A stretch of 64,000 bases of DNA from a bacterium. GTDB taxonomy: Bacteria; Myxococcota_A; Bradymonadia; UBA7976; UBA1532. The stretch is taken from positions 1 to 64,000 of the forward strand of contig JAUHYW010000022.1 in NCBI GenBank assembly GCA_030426085.1. The letters run 5' to 3'. Positions 19,659-31,187 of the stretch are shown in pieces. The notes under the pieces were generated by a model that saw only the letters and a program-made list of their open reading frames with translations, was not told the DNA's origin and did not search any database. The position numbers and the translations under genes were made by a program. Every line of letters starts with the position of its first letter. Positions within the stretch are counted from its first letter, which is position 1.

Positions 19659-21607
19659 GCGCTGCGCGACAGGCCGGCGAGTACGGCGCCGGAGACATCA
19701 CGATCCTCGAAGGGCTCGAGCCGGTGCGCAAGCGGCCGGGCATGTACATCGGCGGGGTCGGCAAGGAGGGCCTGCACCACCTGGTGTGGGAGGTGCTCGA
19801 CAACGCGGTCGACGAGGCCATCGCCGGCTTCGCGTCGACGATCCAGGTCACCCTCGAGCGCGACGGCTCGACCATCGCCATCGAGGACAACGGCCGGGGC
19901 ATCCCGGTCGAGACGCACCCCACCGACACCCAGGGCCGCTCGACGCTCGAGGTCATCTACACCGTGCTGCACGCGGGCGGGAAGTTCGAGCAGGGGGCCT
20001 ACCGCACCGCCGGCGGGCTGCACGGGGTCGGGGCCAGCGTGGTCAACGCGCTGTCGAGCCGGCTGTGGGTCCGGGTGAAGCGCGACGGCCAGACCTGGGA
20101 GCAGAGCTTCCGCCGGGGCAAGCCCCGGGGGCCGGTGGAGAAGGTCGGCGCGGCCCGGGGCACCGGCACCTACGTGCGGTTCACCCCCGACCCCAAGATC
20201 TTCCCCAAGACCGACTACGACCCCGAGCTGATCGCCCGCCGGCTCGAGGTGAAGACCTACCTGCACAAGGGGCTGCGCATCGTCTTCCGGGACGAGACCG
20301 CGCCCGCCGAGAAGCAGTACGTCGAGTTCAAGCACGAGGGCGGCATCGTCGAGTACCTCGACGACCTCGTCGCCGCCCGCAAGCGGCGCAAGGTGATCGA
20401 CGAGCACTTCGTGTTCGAGAAGGAGGAGCCCGGCGAGGGCACCTTCGAGGTCTGCCTGTGCTGGACCGAGAGCACCGACGTGGTGGTGCACAGCTTCGTC
20501 AACGGCATCCCGACCCAGGACGGCGGGACCCACGAGTCGGGGCTCAAGGACGCGATCAACAAGGCGGTGCGGGGGTACATCGACGTGCACGAGCTGACCC
20601 CCCGGGGGGTCAGCATCACGCCGGACGACGTGCGGGAGGGCATGACCGGGGCGGTCAACCTCTTCATCAGCGAGCCGCAGTTCCAGGGGCAGACCAAGGA
20701 CAAGCTCAACAACCCCGAGGTGCGGGGCTTCGTCAGCTCGGCGGTGCGGCCGGTGCTCGAGCAGTGGCTGCACCAGCACCAGACCCAGGCCCAGGCGATC
20801 GTCACCCGGGTCATCCAGGCCGCCCGCGCCCGGCAGGCCAGCCGCTCGGCGGCCCAGGCGGTGCGCCGCAAGAGCCCGGTGAGCCACAAGCTCAACCTGC
20901 CGGGCAAGCTCGCCGACTGCGCGTCGACCGACCCCAGCGAGAGCGAGCTGTTCCTCGTCGAGGGCGACAGCGCCGGCGGCTCGGCCAAGCAGGGGCGCGA
21001 CCGGCAGACCCAGGCGATATTGCCGCTGCGGGGCAAGGTGCTCAACGCCGAGCAGGCCACCGACCGCAAGGTGATGGCCAACAACGAGCTCGGCGACATC
21101 GTGCAGGCGCTCGGCTGCGGGCTCGGCAAGGACCTCGACCTCGACCGGCTGCGCTATCACAAGGTCGTGCTCTTGATGGACGCCGACAGCGACGGGCACC
21201 ACATCCAGACGCTGCTGCTGACCTTCTTGTATCGCTACCTCAAGCCGCTCATCGAGTCGGGCTACGTCTACATCGCCCAGCCGCCGCTGTACCGGGTCGA
21301 CATCGGCAAGCAGACGTGGTGGGCGGCCGACGACGCGCAGCGGGACGCGATCATCCAGCGCCACGGGCGGCGGGGCAAGGTCGAGATCCAGCGGTTCAAG
21401 GGGCTGGGCGAGATGATGCCGGCCACGCTGTACAAGACCACCCTCGATCCGGATCATCGCCGGCTGCTCCAGGTGCGCATCGAGGACGAGGATCGACTGG
21501 TGACCGAGACGACGATCACCGAGCTGATGGGCAAGGACCCCCAGGCCCGCTACGACTTCGTGATGGCCGAGGCGGCCGACGCCGACGCCTTCGAGCTGGA
21601 CATCTGA
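19655..21607 (+). CDS. parE: Type IIA topoisomerase B subunit (ParE/GyrB)
   Basis: This is a 650-aa ATPase subunit. In order: GHKL ATPase domain with [26 protein letters not shown], the DNGRGIP motif and [13 protein letters not shown] (P-loop-like lid), the transducer domain, then a Toprim domain with [18 protein letters not shown] and [14 protein letters not shown]. The end has [10 protein letters not shown]-type sequence ([14 protein letters not shown]). Its length matches ParE and short GyrB proteins. The GTG start overlaps the parC stop in GTGA, and the next gene overlaps its own stop in TGATG, so three proteins share one transcript. Assignment to ParE rather than GyrB depends on whether other gyrase genes exist elsewhere. 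Confidence 0.93.
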
Positions 21608-22281
21608 TGCGGCCCGTGTCCCGCCGGCGGGCCGTCGGGCTCGCCCTCGCCGCGCCGCTGGCCCTGCCCGCGGTGGCCGCGGCCTACCTGCTGCCCACGC
21701 CCCACGTCTTGAAGAAGGCCACCGCCCGCCTGCGCGGCTCGAAGGGGGTCGAGGTGGCCCTGACCGGCGAGGCTCGACCCGACGGCGCGGGGGACGTGAT
21801 CCCGATCGGCGAGCGGTGGCGGTTCCTGGCCGGGCTGCGCATCGAGGTCAACGGGCCCGACGGGCGCGCGGCCGCCTGGGACGGGTCGCAGGGCGTCGGC
21901 AGCCGGGCCACCGGCGACACCGGGCTGCTGCCCCGGGAGCCGGTCCGGCTGGTGCTCGGGGCGCTGTTCGGGCGGGCCGACGTCAACGGGCTGATGACGC
22001 TCATCGGGGCCCGGCTGGACGCCCAGCACCTCGCGCTGGTGGGGCAGCGGCCGTGCCATGTGCTCGGCGCGCCGGCCGGCGGGCGGGAGAACGCGATCTG
22101 GGTCGATCAGGCAGAGTTCGTGGTGCGCCGGGTGCGCTTCGCCACCGACAAGGGGCCCTGCGACATCCGGCTCGACGACTGGGCCGGCCCGATCACCGAG
22201 GGGCGGTTCCCCCACCGGCTGAGCGTGCGCCTCGGCGGGCGGCCGGTGCGGATGATGACCGCCAGGAAGGTGGCACGATAG
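21607..22281 (+). CDS. Small exported protein, possibly LolA/outer-membrane-lipoprotein-sorting-like
   Basis: This 224-aa protein starts with a twin-Arg-like signal sequence (SRRRAVGLALAAPLALPAVAAA) and is probably periplasmic. The mature part is beta-rich with a pattern (GERWRFLAGLRIEVNGPDG, later AIWVDQAEFVVRRVRF and RFPHRLSVRLGGRPV) that recalls LolA-like curved sheets, but similarity is only structural and weak. It overlaps the parE stop by one base (TGATG), an unusual partner for topoisomerase genes. The 3' end is followed at once by the repeat-bearing intergenic region. Confidence 0.6.
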   Translation: MRPVSRRRAVGLALAAPLALPAVAAAYLLPTPHVLKKATARLRGSKGVEVALTGEARPDGAGDVIPIGERWRFLAGLRIEVNGPDGRAAAWDGSQGVGSRATGDTGLLPREPVRLVLGALFGRADVNGLMTLIGARLDAQHLALVGQRPCHVLGAPAGGRENAIWVDQAEFVVRRVRFATDKGPCDIRLDDWAGPITEGRFPHRLSVRLGGRPVRMMTARKVAR

Positions 22282-22334
22282 GCCGCCGGTCGGCCGCGCG
22301 ATAGAATCTCCGGGCTGTACGAGAAGCGAAGACC

Positions 22335-22612
22335 GCGAGCCGCCGAGCGGAAGGAGGCCGGGCCCGCGAGGGGCCCGGGTCGGAGCGAGGAGGAGGGCTT
22401 TGCCCGACGACGCTGCGCAGATCCCGTCCGCAGGACGGCCGGGTGATCGCCGTCGATGGGCACCCGCGGAGGCAGCGGCGCTGCCGGAGCACGCGAGCCG
22501 CGAGGCGAGCCGCCGAGCGGAAGGAGGCCGGGCCCGCGAGGGGCCCGGGTCGGAGCGAGGAGGAGGGCTTTGCCCGACGACGCTGCGCAGATCCCGTCCG
22601 AAGGACGGCCGG
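22335..22612. repeat. Two 108-bp direct repeats with conserved hairpins
   Basis: Copies at 22335-22442 and 22505-22612 (170 bases apart) match at 107 of 108 positions. Each contains an 8-bp hairpin CCGGGCCC-GCGAG-GGGCCCGG (22358-22378; 22528-22548) and a second hairpin CCGTCC-NNN-GGACGG (22424-22438; 22594-22608). The only difference between copies (C 22431, A 22601) falls in the loop of the second hairpin. The block fills most of the gap before priA. Frames through it are open but show no protein-like features. Confidence 0.85.
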
Positions 22613-22614
22613 AT

Positions 22615-22647
22615 GAGCACGGCAAAGTGAACAACGAGCACGGCAAA

Positions 22648-22677
<30 letters not shown>
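22615..22677 (+). repeat. Three tandem 21-bp repeats around the priA start
   Basis: Units starting GAGCACGGCAAAGTGAAC lie at 22615-22635, 22636-22656 and 22657-22677; the third is diverged at its end. The first two each carry an in-frame GTG (22627 and 22648) that can serve as a priA start. They begin two bases after the second 108-bp repeat. Confidence 0.85.
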
Positions 22678-25058
<2,381 letters not shown>

Positions 25059-25062
<4 letters not shown>

Positions 25063-26003
25063 CCCGCCTCAACCTCTCCCGGGCCCTCTGCGCCGCGACC
25101 CTCTGCGCCGCGACCCTCTGCGCCGTGGCCCTCGCCGGCTGCGGCGACCGCCCGGCCGATCCGCCGCCGCCGCCGGCCCCCGACGCCGCCCCGCCGCCGC
25201 CCGCCGCCCCGACCGTCGAGGCCCGCCGGGCCCGCTACGAGAAGCGCCCCACGGTGACCCTGCCCGACGCGCTGCCCGCCGCCTGGAGGCGCTCCGTCGA
25301 CGCCCTCGACGGGCGGCTGGTCGAGGCCCGCCACGAGGTGCGCAGCACCGCCGGCCGGGAGGACTGGCGGGCGGTGCACCTGCGGGTGCGGGTCTTCGGG
25401 CTCGACGACGCCGTGCGGGCCGCGGTGCACGGGGCCCTGACCGCGCTCGAGCTGCCCGACCTGCCGCCGCTGGCCGCGGCCCCGGAGGACTTCTGGCAGG
25501 GACGCAGCCAGGCCGCGGGCCCGGTGCGGTGGAGCGTCGACATCGGCCGCCTCGTCGCCCCGCCGGGCGAGCCCCGGGAGCAGATCGTGGAGCTGCGCTG
25601 GCGCCGGGCGCCGTCCGACCCCGACGACCCCCGCGACTGCCGCAAGCCGGTGCCGGTCGAGGCCCCCCCGGGCACCCCCGGCTGGCTGACCCGCACCACC
25701 CACAAGCGCACCACCCGCCGCCGGATCACCGCCGCGGTGCACCACGCCCCCCAGGCCCGCACCGTCGAGCTGCGCATGCTGTTCCGCAACGGGCTGGCCC
25801 ATGACGAGCACGTCCGCCACCTCGCCGAGGGCGCGGCCCGGGCCGGCTTCGTGCGGGAGAGCGGCGAGGGCCCCCGCCAGCGCTGGCGCCACCCCGACGG
25901 GGCGACCTTCGCCTTCGACCCCGACACCCGGGGCGACCTCGGCCTCGGGTGCAAGCTGGCCGGCCCGGTCATCGCGATCCGGCTGGTGACGCCCCGCCCC
26001 TGA
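25059..26003 (+). CDS. Lipoprotein of unknown function
   Basis: This is a 314-aa predicted lipoprotein. The GTG start overlaps the priA stop (GTGA at 25059-25062). The signal peptide contains a threefold 15-bp tandem repeat giving LCAAT-LCAAT-LCAVA, and ends in the lipobox ALAGC (Cys about residue 28). A Pro/Ala-rich spacer follows (about 32-55). The mature domain has HLRVRVFGLDD and a late ELRMLFRNGLAHDEHVRHLAEGA stretch; I do not recognise a family. Co-transcription with priA seems incidental. It converges with the M19 gene 9 bases further on. Confidence 0.8.
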
Positions 26004-26012
26004 GCGGCCGAC

Positions 26013-27080
26013 TCAGGGCCGCAGCGCGCCGAAGCAGCGCAGGAAGTTCAGCCCCAGCGCCTTGCGGATGCGGGCCTCGCTCCAGCCCCGGTCGAGCATG
26101 TGCTGGATGAGCCGGGGGTAGGCCACCTCGCCGCTGCGGATGTCCTTCGGGGGGCTGATCGCGCCGTCGTAGTCGGTGCCGAGGGCCACCGCGTCCTCCC
26201 CGGCGACGTCGATGACGTGCTCCATGTGCTCGACGAGCATCGCCCCGTCCCGGGGGCCGCCCTTGCGGCTGAGGAAGCTGCCCTGGGCCATGATCCCGAC
26301 CACGCCGCCGGTGTCGGCCACCGCTTTGATCTGATCATCGTCCAGGTTGCGCCAGTGGGGCTTGACCCCGACCACCCCGGTGTGGGTCACGATGAGCGGC
26401 TGGCTGCGGTCGTGCACCTCGACCGCATCCCAGAAGGCGTCCCGGTGGATGTGGGCCAGGTCGACGAACACCCGCTCGGCGTTGCACTGCTCGACGAACA
26501 GCCGCCCCCGGTCGCTGAGCCCCTTGTCCCGCCGCAGGACGTGCACCGGCGCCGAGCTGGCCCCGTAGCCGGCGTTGGTCAGGTGCACCAGCGTCACCCG
26601 GGTCAGCAGCCGGTCGGGCACCGCCGCCGGCCCCTCGGGCGCCGCCTCGAGCGCGTTGCCCCCCTGGATGGCGAGCATCACGACGTGGGCCCCGGCGGCG
26701 CGGGCCCGGTCGTACTCGCTGCGGGTGCGGGCGAAGGCCAGCCGCCCGTCGCTGCCCTCGACCAGCGCCCGGAAGCGGTCGAGGTTGCGGCGGAAGGTGC
26801 GCAGGCGGCCCTTCGCGGTGCGGAACGGGTTGGTGGTGATCGACCACATGCCGCCGTTGAGCCCGCCGTCCTCGATGCGGGGCAGGTCGAGGTGGCCGAA
26901 GAAGTGGCCCCCGAACGGCGGGCGGTGGCTGCGGGTGATGTCGTAGCCCCACAGCCGCACCGGGATGAAGGTGTCGAGGTGCAGGTCGATGATCTCGACC
27001 TCGCGGCTCAGCGCGGCGGCCGCGGGCCCGACCCCCAGGCGCGCGGCGAGGGCGTCGATGTCGGCGGGTGGGGTTTGCAT
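26013..27080 (-). CDS. Peptidase M19 (membrane dipeptidase family) with altered metal ligand
   Basis: This is a 355-aa protein of the renal dipeptidase family, zinc enzymes that cleave dipeptides. The first ligand pair HxD is present (DLHLDTF, about residue 34), as are the two later His (DLAHIHRD and VTHTG), the Arg of WRNLDDDQIKAVAD and the Asp of GTDYDG. The bridging Glu, normally in a (I/V)EGG motif, is replaced: the sequence reads AIQGGNALE (about residue 143). This may abolish or change dinuclear zinc catalysis. No signal peptide is seen. A -10-like TACAAC lies 7 bases before the ATG. Confidence 0.88.
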   Translation of the reverse strand: MQTPPADIDALAARLGVGPAAAALSREVEIIDLHLDTFIPVRLWGYDITRSHRPPFGGHFFGHLDLPRIEDGGLNGGMWSITTNPFRTAKGRLRTFRRNLDRFRALVEGSDGRLAFARTRSEYDRARAAGAHVVMLAIQGGNALEAAPEGPAAVPDRLLTRVTLVHLTNAGYGASSAPVHVLRRDKGLSDRGRLFVEQCNAERVFVDLAHIHRDAFWDAVEVHDRSQPLIVTHTGVVGVKPHWRNLDDDQIKAVADTGGVVGIMAQGSFLSRKGGPRDGAMLVEHMEHVIDVAGEDAVALGTDYDGAISPPKDIRSGEVAYPRLIQHMLDRGWSEARIRKALGLNFLRCFGALRP

Positions 27081-27130
27081 GACGGGGGTTGTACCATGCC
27101 CTCCGACGTCGAGCGCCCATCGGAGACCGC

Positions 27131-28543
27131 ATGATCCCCGCGACCCACATCGACCTGTACCAGCTCACCTCGCTGGTGGCCCACTTCGACGCCGGGCGGG
27201 CCTCGCTGCCGGTGACGATGAGCGTCTTCAGCCGCAAGCTGCCCGAAGGCCCCGACGGCGAGCCGACCCGGGGGTACCTGCTCTTCGCCGGCCTGCGCCG
27301 CTGCTTGCAGTGGCTGAGCGAGGCCCGATTCGACGACGACGCCATGCGCACCCTGCAGAGCCACCCGATGCTCGGCCCGGCGCTGCGCAGCCGCATCGAC
27401 CTGCGCTCGATGCTGGCCAACTGGTCGTTCCGGGGGCACATCGAGGCCCCGCCCGAGGGCACCCCGCTGTGGGCCGGGCGCGCGGTGGGCCCCGACGGCC
27501 CGATCGACATCGACGGGGTGCGGCCGAGCGCGCAGTGCCCCTACCTCGTCGTGCAGACCGACCTGCTCTCGGCCAAGCTCATCGAGACCCCGCTGTTGTC
27601 GATCATCAACCACATGACGATGGTCGCCTCGAAGGCGGCCCGGGTGGTCGCGGCGGCCGGCGACCGGGCGGTGCTCGAGTTCGGCAGCCGGCGGACCCAC
27701 CCCGAGGCGGCGGTGGACGCGGCGTACGCGGCCTACATCGCCGGCTGCGCGGGCACCTCCAACGTCGAAGCCCACCACCGCTACGGGGTGCCGGTGCTGG
27801 GCACGATGGACCACTTCGCGGTGCAGAGCTGGGAGCAGCCGGGCGTGCCCCGCCACGAGACCGAGGCGGCGTTCTTCCGGGCGTTCCACGCGGCCTTCCC
27901 CGACAGCTCGACCCTGCTCGTCGACACCTACGCCACCTTCGGCCCCGACACCGGCATCCCGGCGGCGGTGAAGGCCACCGACGGCAGACTGAGCGGCATC
28001 CGGCTGGACAGCGCCATCACCCCCGAGAACGTGCGCCGGGCCCGGCAGATGCTCGACGACCTCGGCGCGAAGCAGGCGAAGATCGTGGTCTCGGGCGGCA
28101 TGGACGAGCACAGCATCGCCGCGCTGGGCGACGCGCCGGTGGACGCCTTCGGGGTCGGCGAGCGCATCGTCACCTCGCCCGACGCCCCGGTGGGGGTGGG
28201 CGCGGTGGGCAAGATCTGCGAAGTGCAGGGGCGGCCCTCGATGAAGCTCAGCCGGGGGTCGGGCAAGGCGACGCTGCCCGGGCGGGTGCAGGTGTACCGC
28301 CACGCGGGGGTCGACACGGTGGCCCGGGCCGACGAGACGCTGACCGGTGAGGCGCTGCTGCGCCCGGTGTGGACCGACCGGGGGCCCAAGGCGCTGCCCG
28401 ACATCGACGCGGTGCGGGCCTACAGCCGGCGGGCGGTCGCCGCGCTGCCCCCCGAGGCCCGCGCCCCGCGCCGGGTGGACGTGCCGGTGACCGCCAAGCT
28501 GGCCGCGCTGATCCGCGAGCGGGTCGAGAAGGCCGCCGACTGA
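27131..28543 (+). CDS. pncB: Nicotinate phosphoribosyltransferase
   Basis: This 470-aa enzyme of NAD salvage makes nicotinate mononucleotide from nicotinate and PRPP. The N-terminus has the family's DLYQLTSLVAHF. Mid-protein it has LLSIINHMTMVASKAARVV and EFGSRRTHPEAA, the phosphate-binding region GCAGTSNVEAHHRYGVPVLGTMDH, and LLVDTYAT.G with RLDSAITPENV and IVVSGGMDEHSI near the C-terminal barrel. The ATG at 27131 starts right before the conserved segment; the frame is open upstream to 27089 but that part overlaps the divergent promoter region. The next gene starts 10 bases after its stop. Confidence 0.95.
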   Translation: MIPATHIDLYQLTSLVAHFDAGRASLPVTMSVFSRKLPEGPDGEPTRGYLLFAGLRRCLQWLSEARFDDDAMRTLQSHPMLGPALRSRIDLRSMLANWSFRGHIEAPPEGTPLWAGRAVGPDGPIDIDGVRPSAQCPYLVVQTDLLSAKLIETPLLSIINHMTMVASKAARVVAAAGDRAVLEFGSRRTHPEAAVDAAYAAYIAGCAGTSNVEAHHRYGVPVLGTMDHFAVQSWEQPGVPRHETEAAFFRAFHAAFPDSSTLLVDTYATFGPDTGIPAAVKATDGRLSGIRLDSAITPENVRRARQMLDDLGAKQAKIVVSGGMDEHSIAALGDAPVDAFGVGERIVTSPDAPVGVGAVGKICEVQGRPSMKLSRGSGKATLPGRVQVYRHAGVDTVARADETLTGEALLRPVWTDRGPKALPDIDAVRAYSRRAVAALPPEARAPRRVDVPVTAKLAALIRERVEKAAD

Positions 28544-28553
28544 GGACCGTCCG

Positions 28554-29681
28554 CTGCGCATCGCCCACGTCTACAACTGGCTCGACCCGGCCAACGGCGG
28601 CCCCCCGCGGGTGATCGCCGGGCTGGCGGCGGGGCAGCAGGCCCTGGGGCACGCCGTGCGCCTCATCTCGTCCGACCGGACCCGAGCGCCGGCGGTCGAC
28701 GCCTTCCTCGGGGCCCACCTCGACCCGCCGCCGCCCCGATTCGAAGTGCGGCCGAAGTTCTTCGTGCCGCTCCTGACCCGCCGCCGCCTGCTGCGGGCGC
28801 TCGACGGGGTCGACGTGGCCCACCTGCACGGCATCTGGCCCCCGGTGACGCTGCTGGCGAGCCGGATGTGCCGGGCCCGCGACATCCCCTACGTGCTCGC
28901 GCCGCACGGCAGCCTGCACCCCGGCGCGCTGGCCGAGAAGTGGCCCCGCAAGCAGGTCGGGCTGTGGGCGCTGGGCTACGGGGGGCTGGTGCGCCACGCG
29001 GCGGCGCTGCACGTACTCAACGCCGACGAGGCCCGCATCCCGTGGTGGCTGCCCCGGCCGGCGCGGATCGAGATCATCCCCAACGGGGTCGCCATCGGGC
29101 CCCCGGCCCCGCCGCTCGACGGGGCGCCGCCGGTGGTGCTCTTCCTGGGGCGGCTGCACCCGGCCAAAGGGCTCGACCTGCTCGGCGAGGCCTTCGGGCG
29201 CCTCGCCGCCGAGCGCCCCGCGGCCCGGCTGGTGGCGGTGGGGCCCGACCAGGGCGGGGCGGCGATCCTGAAGGCGGCCGCCCGGCGCCACCGATTCGAA
29301 GCCCGGCTGACGCTGCCCGGCCCGCTCTTCGGCGACGACAAGCGGGCCGCGCTGGCCCGGGCGACCGTCTTCTGCCTGCCGAGCCGGCACGAGGGCTTCT
29401 CCATCGCCACCCTCGAGGCGCTGGCCGCCGGGCGGCCGGTCGTGATCAGCGAGGCGTGCCACTTCCCCGAGGTGGCCGCCGCCGGGGCCGGGCGGGTGGT
29501 GCCGCCGACCGTCGGGGCGCTGGCCGGGGCGCTGGCCGCGGTGCTCGACGACCCCGCCGCCGCCGCCGGGATGGGGGCCCGAGGGCGGGCCCTCGTCGAG
29601 CGGGACCACCGCTGGTCGCGCATTGCGCAGCGCACCGTGGCGCTGTACCAGAGCGTCATCGACGCGCGAGGTGCGACATGA
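28554..29681 (+). CDS. GT4-family glycosyltransferase, probable CTG start
   Basis: This is a 375-aa GT-B glycosyltransferase. The N-terminus RIAHVYNWLDPANGGPPRVIAGLA carries the conserved donor-domain opening and GGPPRV loop. The C-terminal domain has VLFLGRLHPAKGLDLL and the family E-x7-E motif in SRHEGFSIATLEALAAGRPVV. No ATG or GTG precedes this opening in frame; the first ATG/GTG/TTG-type codon (GTG 28611) would delete it. CTG 28554 has GAGGA at perfect spacing 7 bases upstream, just after the pncB stop. It overlaps the formyltransferase gene (ATGA). Probably builds a surface glycan. Confidence 0.85.
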   Translation: MRIAHVYNWLDPANGGPPRVIAGLAAGQQALGHAVRLISSDRTRAPAVDAFLGAHLDPPPPRFEVRPKFFVPLLTRRRLLRALDGVDVAHLHGIWPPVTLLASRMCRARDIPYVLAPHGSLHPGALAEKWPRKQVGLWALGYGGLVRHAAALHVLNADEARIPWWLPRPARIEIIPNGVAIGPPAPPLDGAPPVVLFLGRLHPAKGLDLLGEAFGRLAAERPAARLVAVGPDQGGAAILKAAARRHRFEARLTLPGPLFGDDKRAALARATVFCLPSRHEGFSIATLEALAAGRPVVISEACHFPEVAAAGAGRVVPPTVGALAGALAAVLDDPAAAAGMGARGRALVERDHRWSRIAQRTVALYQSVIDARGAT

Positions 29682-30553
29682 AGGTGCTCTATTTCGGCGA
29701 CCCCCGGGGCGCGCTGGCCCTGATCGAGCGGGGCATCCCCCCGGCGGGCCTCGTGCACGGCCGCCGGGGCGGGCCGGGGCAGCGCGCGCTCGCCCGGCGG
29801 CTGAAGGCGCTCGACCCGCTGCCCCGCTGGACCCGACCCGACCTGGACGACCCCGCCGTGCTGGCCGCCCTGGCCGGGCTGGCGCCCGACCTGATCGTCG
29901 CCGCGTTCTACCCCCGGCGCATCCCGAAGCCGGTGCTCGACCTGGCCCCGGGCATCAACGTGCACCCCTCGGACCTGCCCCGCTGGCGGGGCCCCGACCC
30001 CTGCACCTGGGCCATCCGCAGCGGGGACGCGGCCACCGCGCTGTGCGTGCACCGGCTGACCGAGGGGCTCGACGAGGGCGACATCCTGGTGCGGGAGCCG
30101 ATCGCCATCGGCCCCCGGGCGACCTCCGGCAGCCTCGCCGAGCGCCTCGAAGCCCGGGGGGCGGCGCTCATCGCCGAGGTGGCCGCCCGGCTCGCGGCGG
30201 GCGAGGAGATCGAGGCCCGGCCCCAGATCGGCGCGCCCACCTGGGCCCCGCTGATCGACGATGACGACTGGGAGATCGACTGGACGGCGCCCGCCGCCGA
30301 GGTCGACCGCGAGGTGCGGGCCGCCGCGCCCGACCCGGGGGCCTTCACCGGGCTGGGGGACGAGCTGCTGGTGATCCTGCGGGGCGCGCCGGTCCCCGCC
30401 GGGCGCTTCGCGGCGCTGCCCCCGGGCAACCCGTTCGTGACCGGCGGCCGGTTCCACATCCGCTGCGGGGCCGGGGGGGCCTACCGCCTCGACCGGGTCC
30501 GCCTGGGCCGCCGGGCGCTGACCGGGCGGGCGCTGGCCGCGCTCTTCGTGTGA
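29678..30553 (+). CDS. Formyltransferase family protein (Fmt/sugar N-formyltransferase-like)
   Basis: This 291-aa protein has the N10-formyl-tetrahydrofolate-dependent formyltransferase fold. The conserved Asn-His-Asp set is visible: NVHPSDLPRWRGPDP (N and H, about residues 88-90) and GLDEGDILV (D, about 126). The C-terminal part is diverged from Fmt. Since it overlaps the glycosyltransferase gene by four bases, formylation of an amino-sugar is more likely than of Met-tRNA. The alternative is a second Fmt. The gap behind the stop is short and holds a TACACT -10-like element (30599-30604) for the next gene. Confidence 0.85.
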   Translation: MKVLYFGDPRGALALIERGIPPAGLVHGRRGGPGQRALARRLKALDPLPRWTRPDLDDPAVLAALAGLAPDLIVAAFYPRRIPKPVLDLAPGINVHPSDLPRWRGPDPCTWAIRSGDAATALCVHRLTEGLDEGDILVREPIAIGPRATSGSLAERLEARGAALIAEVAARLAAGEEIEARPQIGAPTWAPLIDDDDWEIDWTAPAAEVDREVRAAAPDPGAFTGLGDELLVILRGAPVPAGRFAALPPGNPFVTGGRFHIRCGAGGAYRLDRVRLGRRALTGRALAALFV

Positions 30554-30657
30554 GCCGGCCTCACTGCCGGCGATGGGGAGATCGCGGCCGGCCTGCGCTA
30601 CACTGCGCCCGGCCGGGCAGTCCGGCCCTGCGAATCCTCGAACCGAGGGGGGGTCCC

Positions 30658-31179
30658 ATGCGGGTTTCGATCATCCTGAGTGCGCTGCTGCTGTGTCTCG
30701 CCGGCCCGGCGGCGGCCGATCCGGCAGAGAAGGCGGGCAAGGCCGGCGACGCCGCCGAGAAGGCCGGCGACGACGCCATGAAGGCCGGGGCCAAGGCGCT
30801 CGAGGCGGGCGCCGAGGCCATGAAGGCCGGCGGTGAGGCGATGAAGAAGGCCGGGCTGGCGGGGGCGAAGACCGGCAAGGTGAAGGGCGCGGTGGCCTGC
30901 GCCGCCGGCGCCGCCTGCGCCCACCGGTGCCCCGACGGGGACTGCCAGTTCACCTGCCAGAAGGGGGCGAGCTGCAACTTCACCTGCTCCGGCGGGGACT
31001 GCCTCTCGCAGTGCGACGCCGGCTCGACGTGCAACGCGACCTGCTCCGGCGGCGACTGCAAGCAGACCTGCGCGGCGGGCGCGGTGTGCAACTTCTCGTG
31101 CTCCGGCGGGACCTGCGCCCGCCAGATCGCCGACGGCGCCACCGCCAAGCTGACCTGCACCGGGGACGGCTGCCGGTAG
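30658..31179 (+). CDS. Secreted cysteine-rich repeat protein
   Basis: This 173-aa protein starts with a signal peptide (ILSALLLCLAGPAAA). A Lys/Ala/Gly-rich helical segment (about 22-75, AEKAGKAGDAAEKAGDDAM-type) follows, then a Cys-rich domain of imperfect ~20-residue repeats. Each repeat has a G-x2-C-N-x2-C-SGG-x-C pattern (CNFTCSGGDC, CNATCSGGDC, CNFSCSGGTC). Sixteen or so cysteines suggest a disulfide-tight extracellular domain. GAGGGGGGG lies upstream of the ATG. The stop is only 8 bases before the decayed copy of the toxin-like cassette. Function unknown; similar proteins are common in predatory myxobacteria. Confidence 0.8.
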   Translation: MRVSIILSALLLCLAGPAAADPAEKAGKAGDAAEKAGDDAMKAGAKALEAGAEAMKAGGEAMKKAGLAGAKTGKVKGAVACAAGAACAHRCPDGDCQFTCQKGASCNFTCSGGDCLSQCDAGSTCNATCSGGDCKQTCAAGAVCNFSCSGGTCARQIADGATAKLTCTGDGCR

Positions 31180-31187
31180 CGCCCCCG

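Noticed and set aside
22456-22647. N-terminal extension of PriA through the 108-bp repeat
   Set aside because: The sequence encoded is repeat-derived and unlike any PriA N-terminus.
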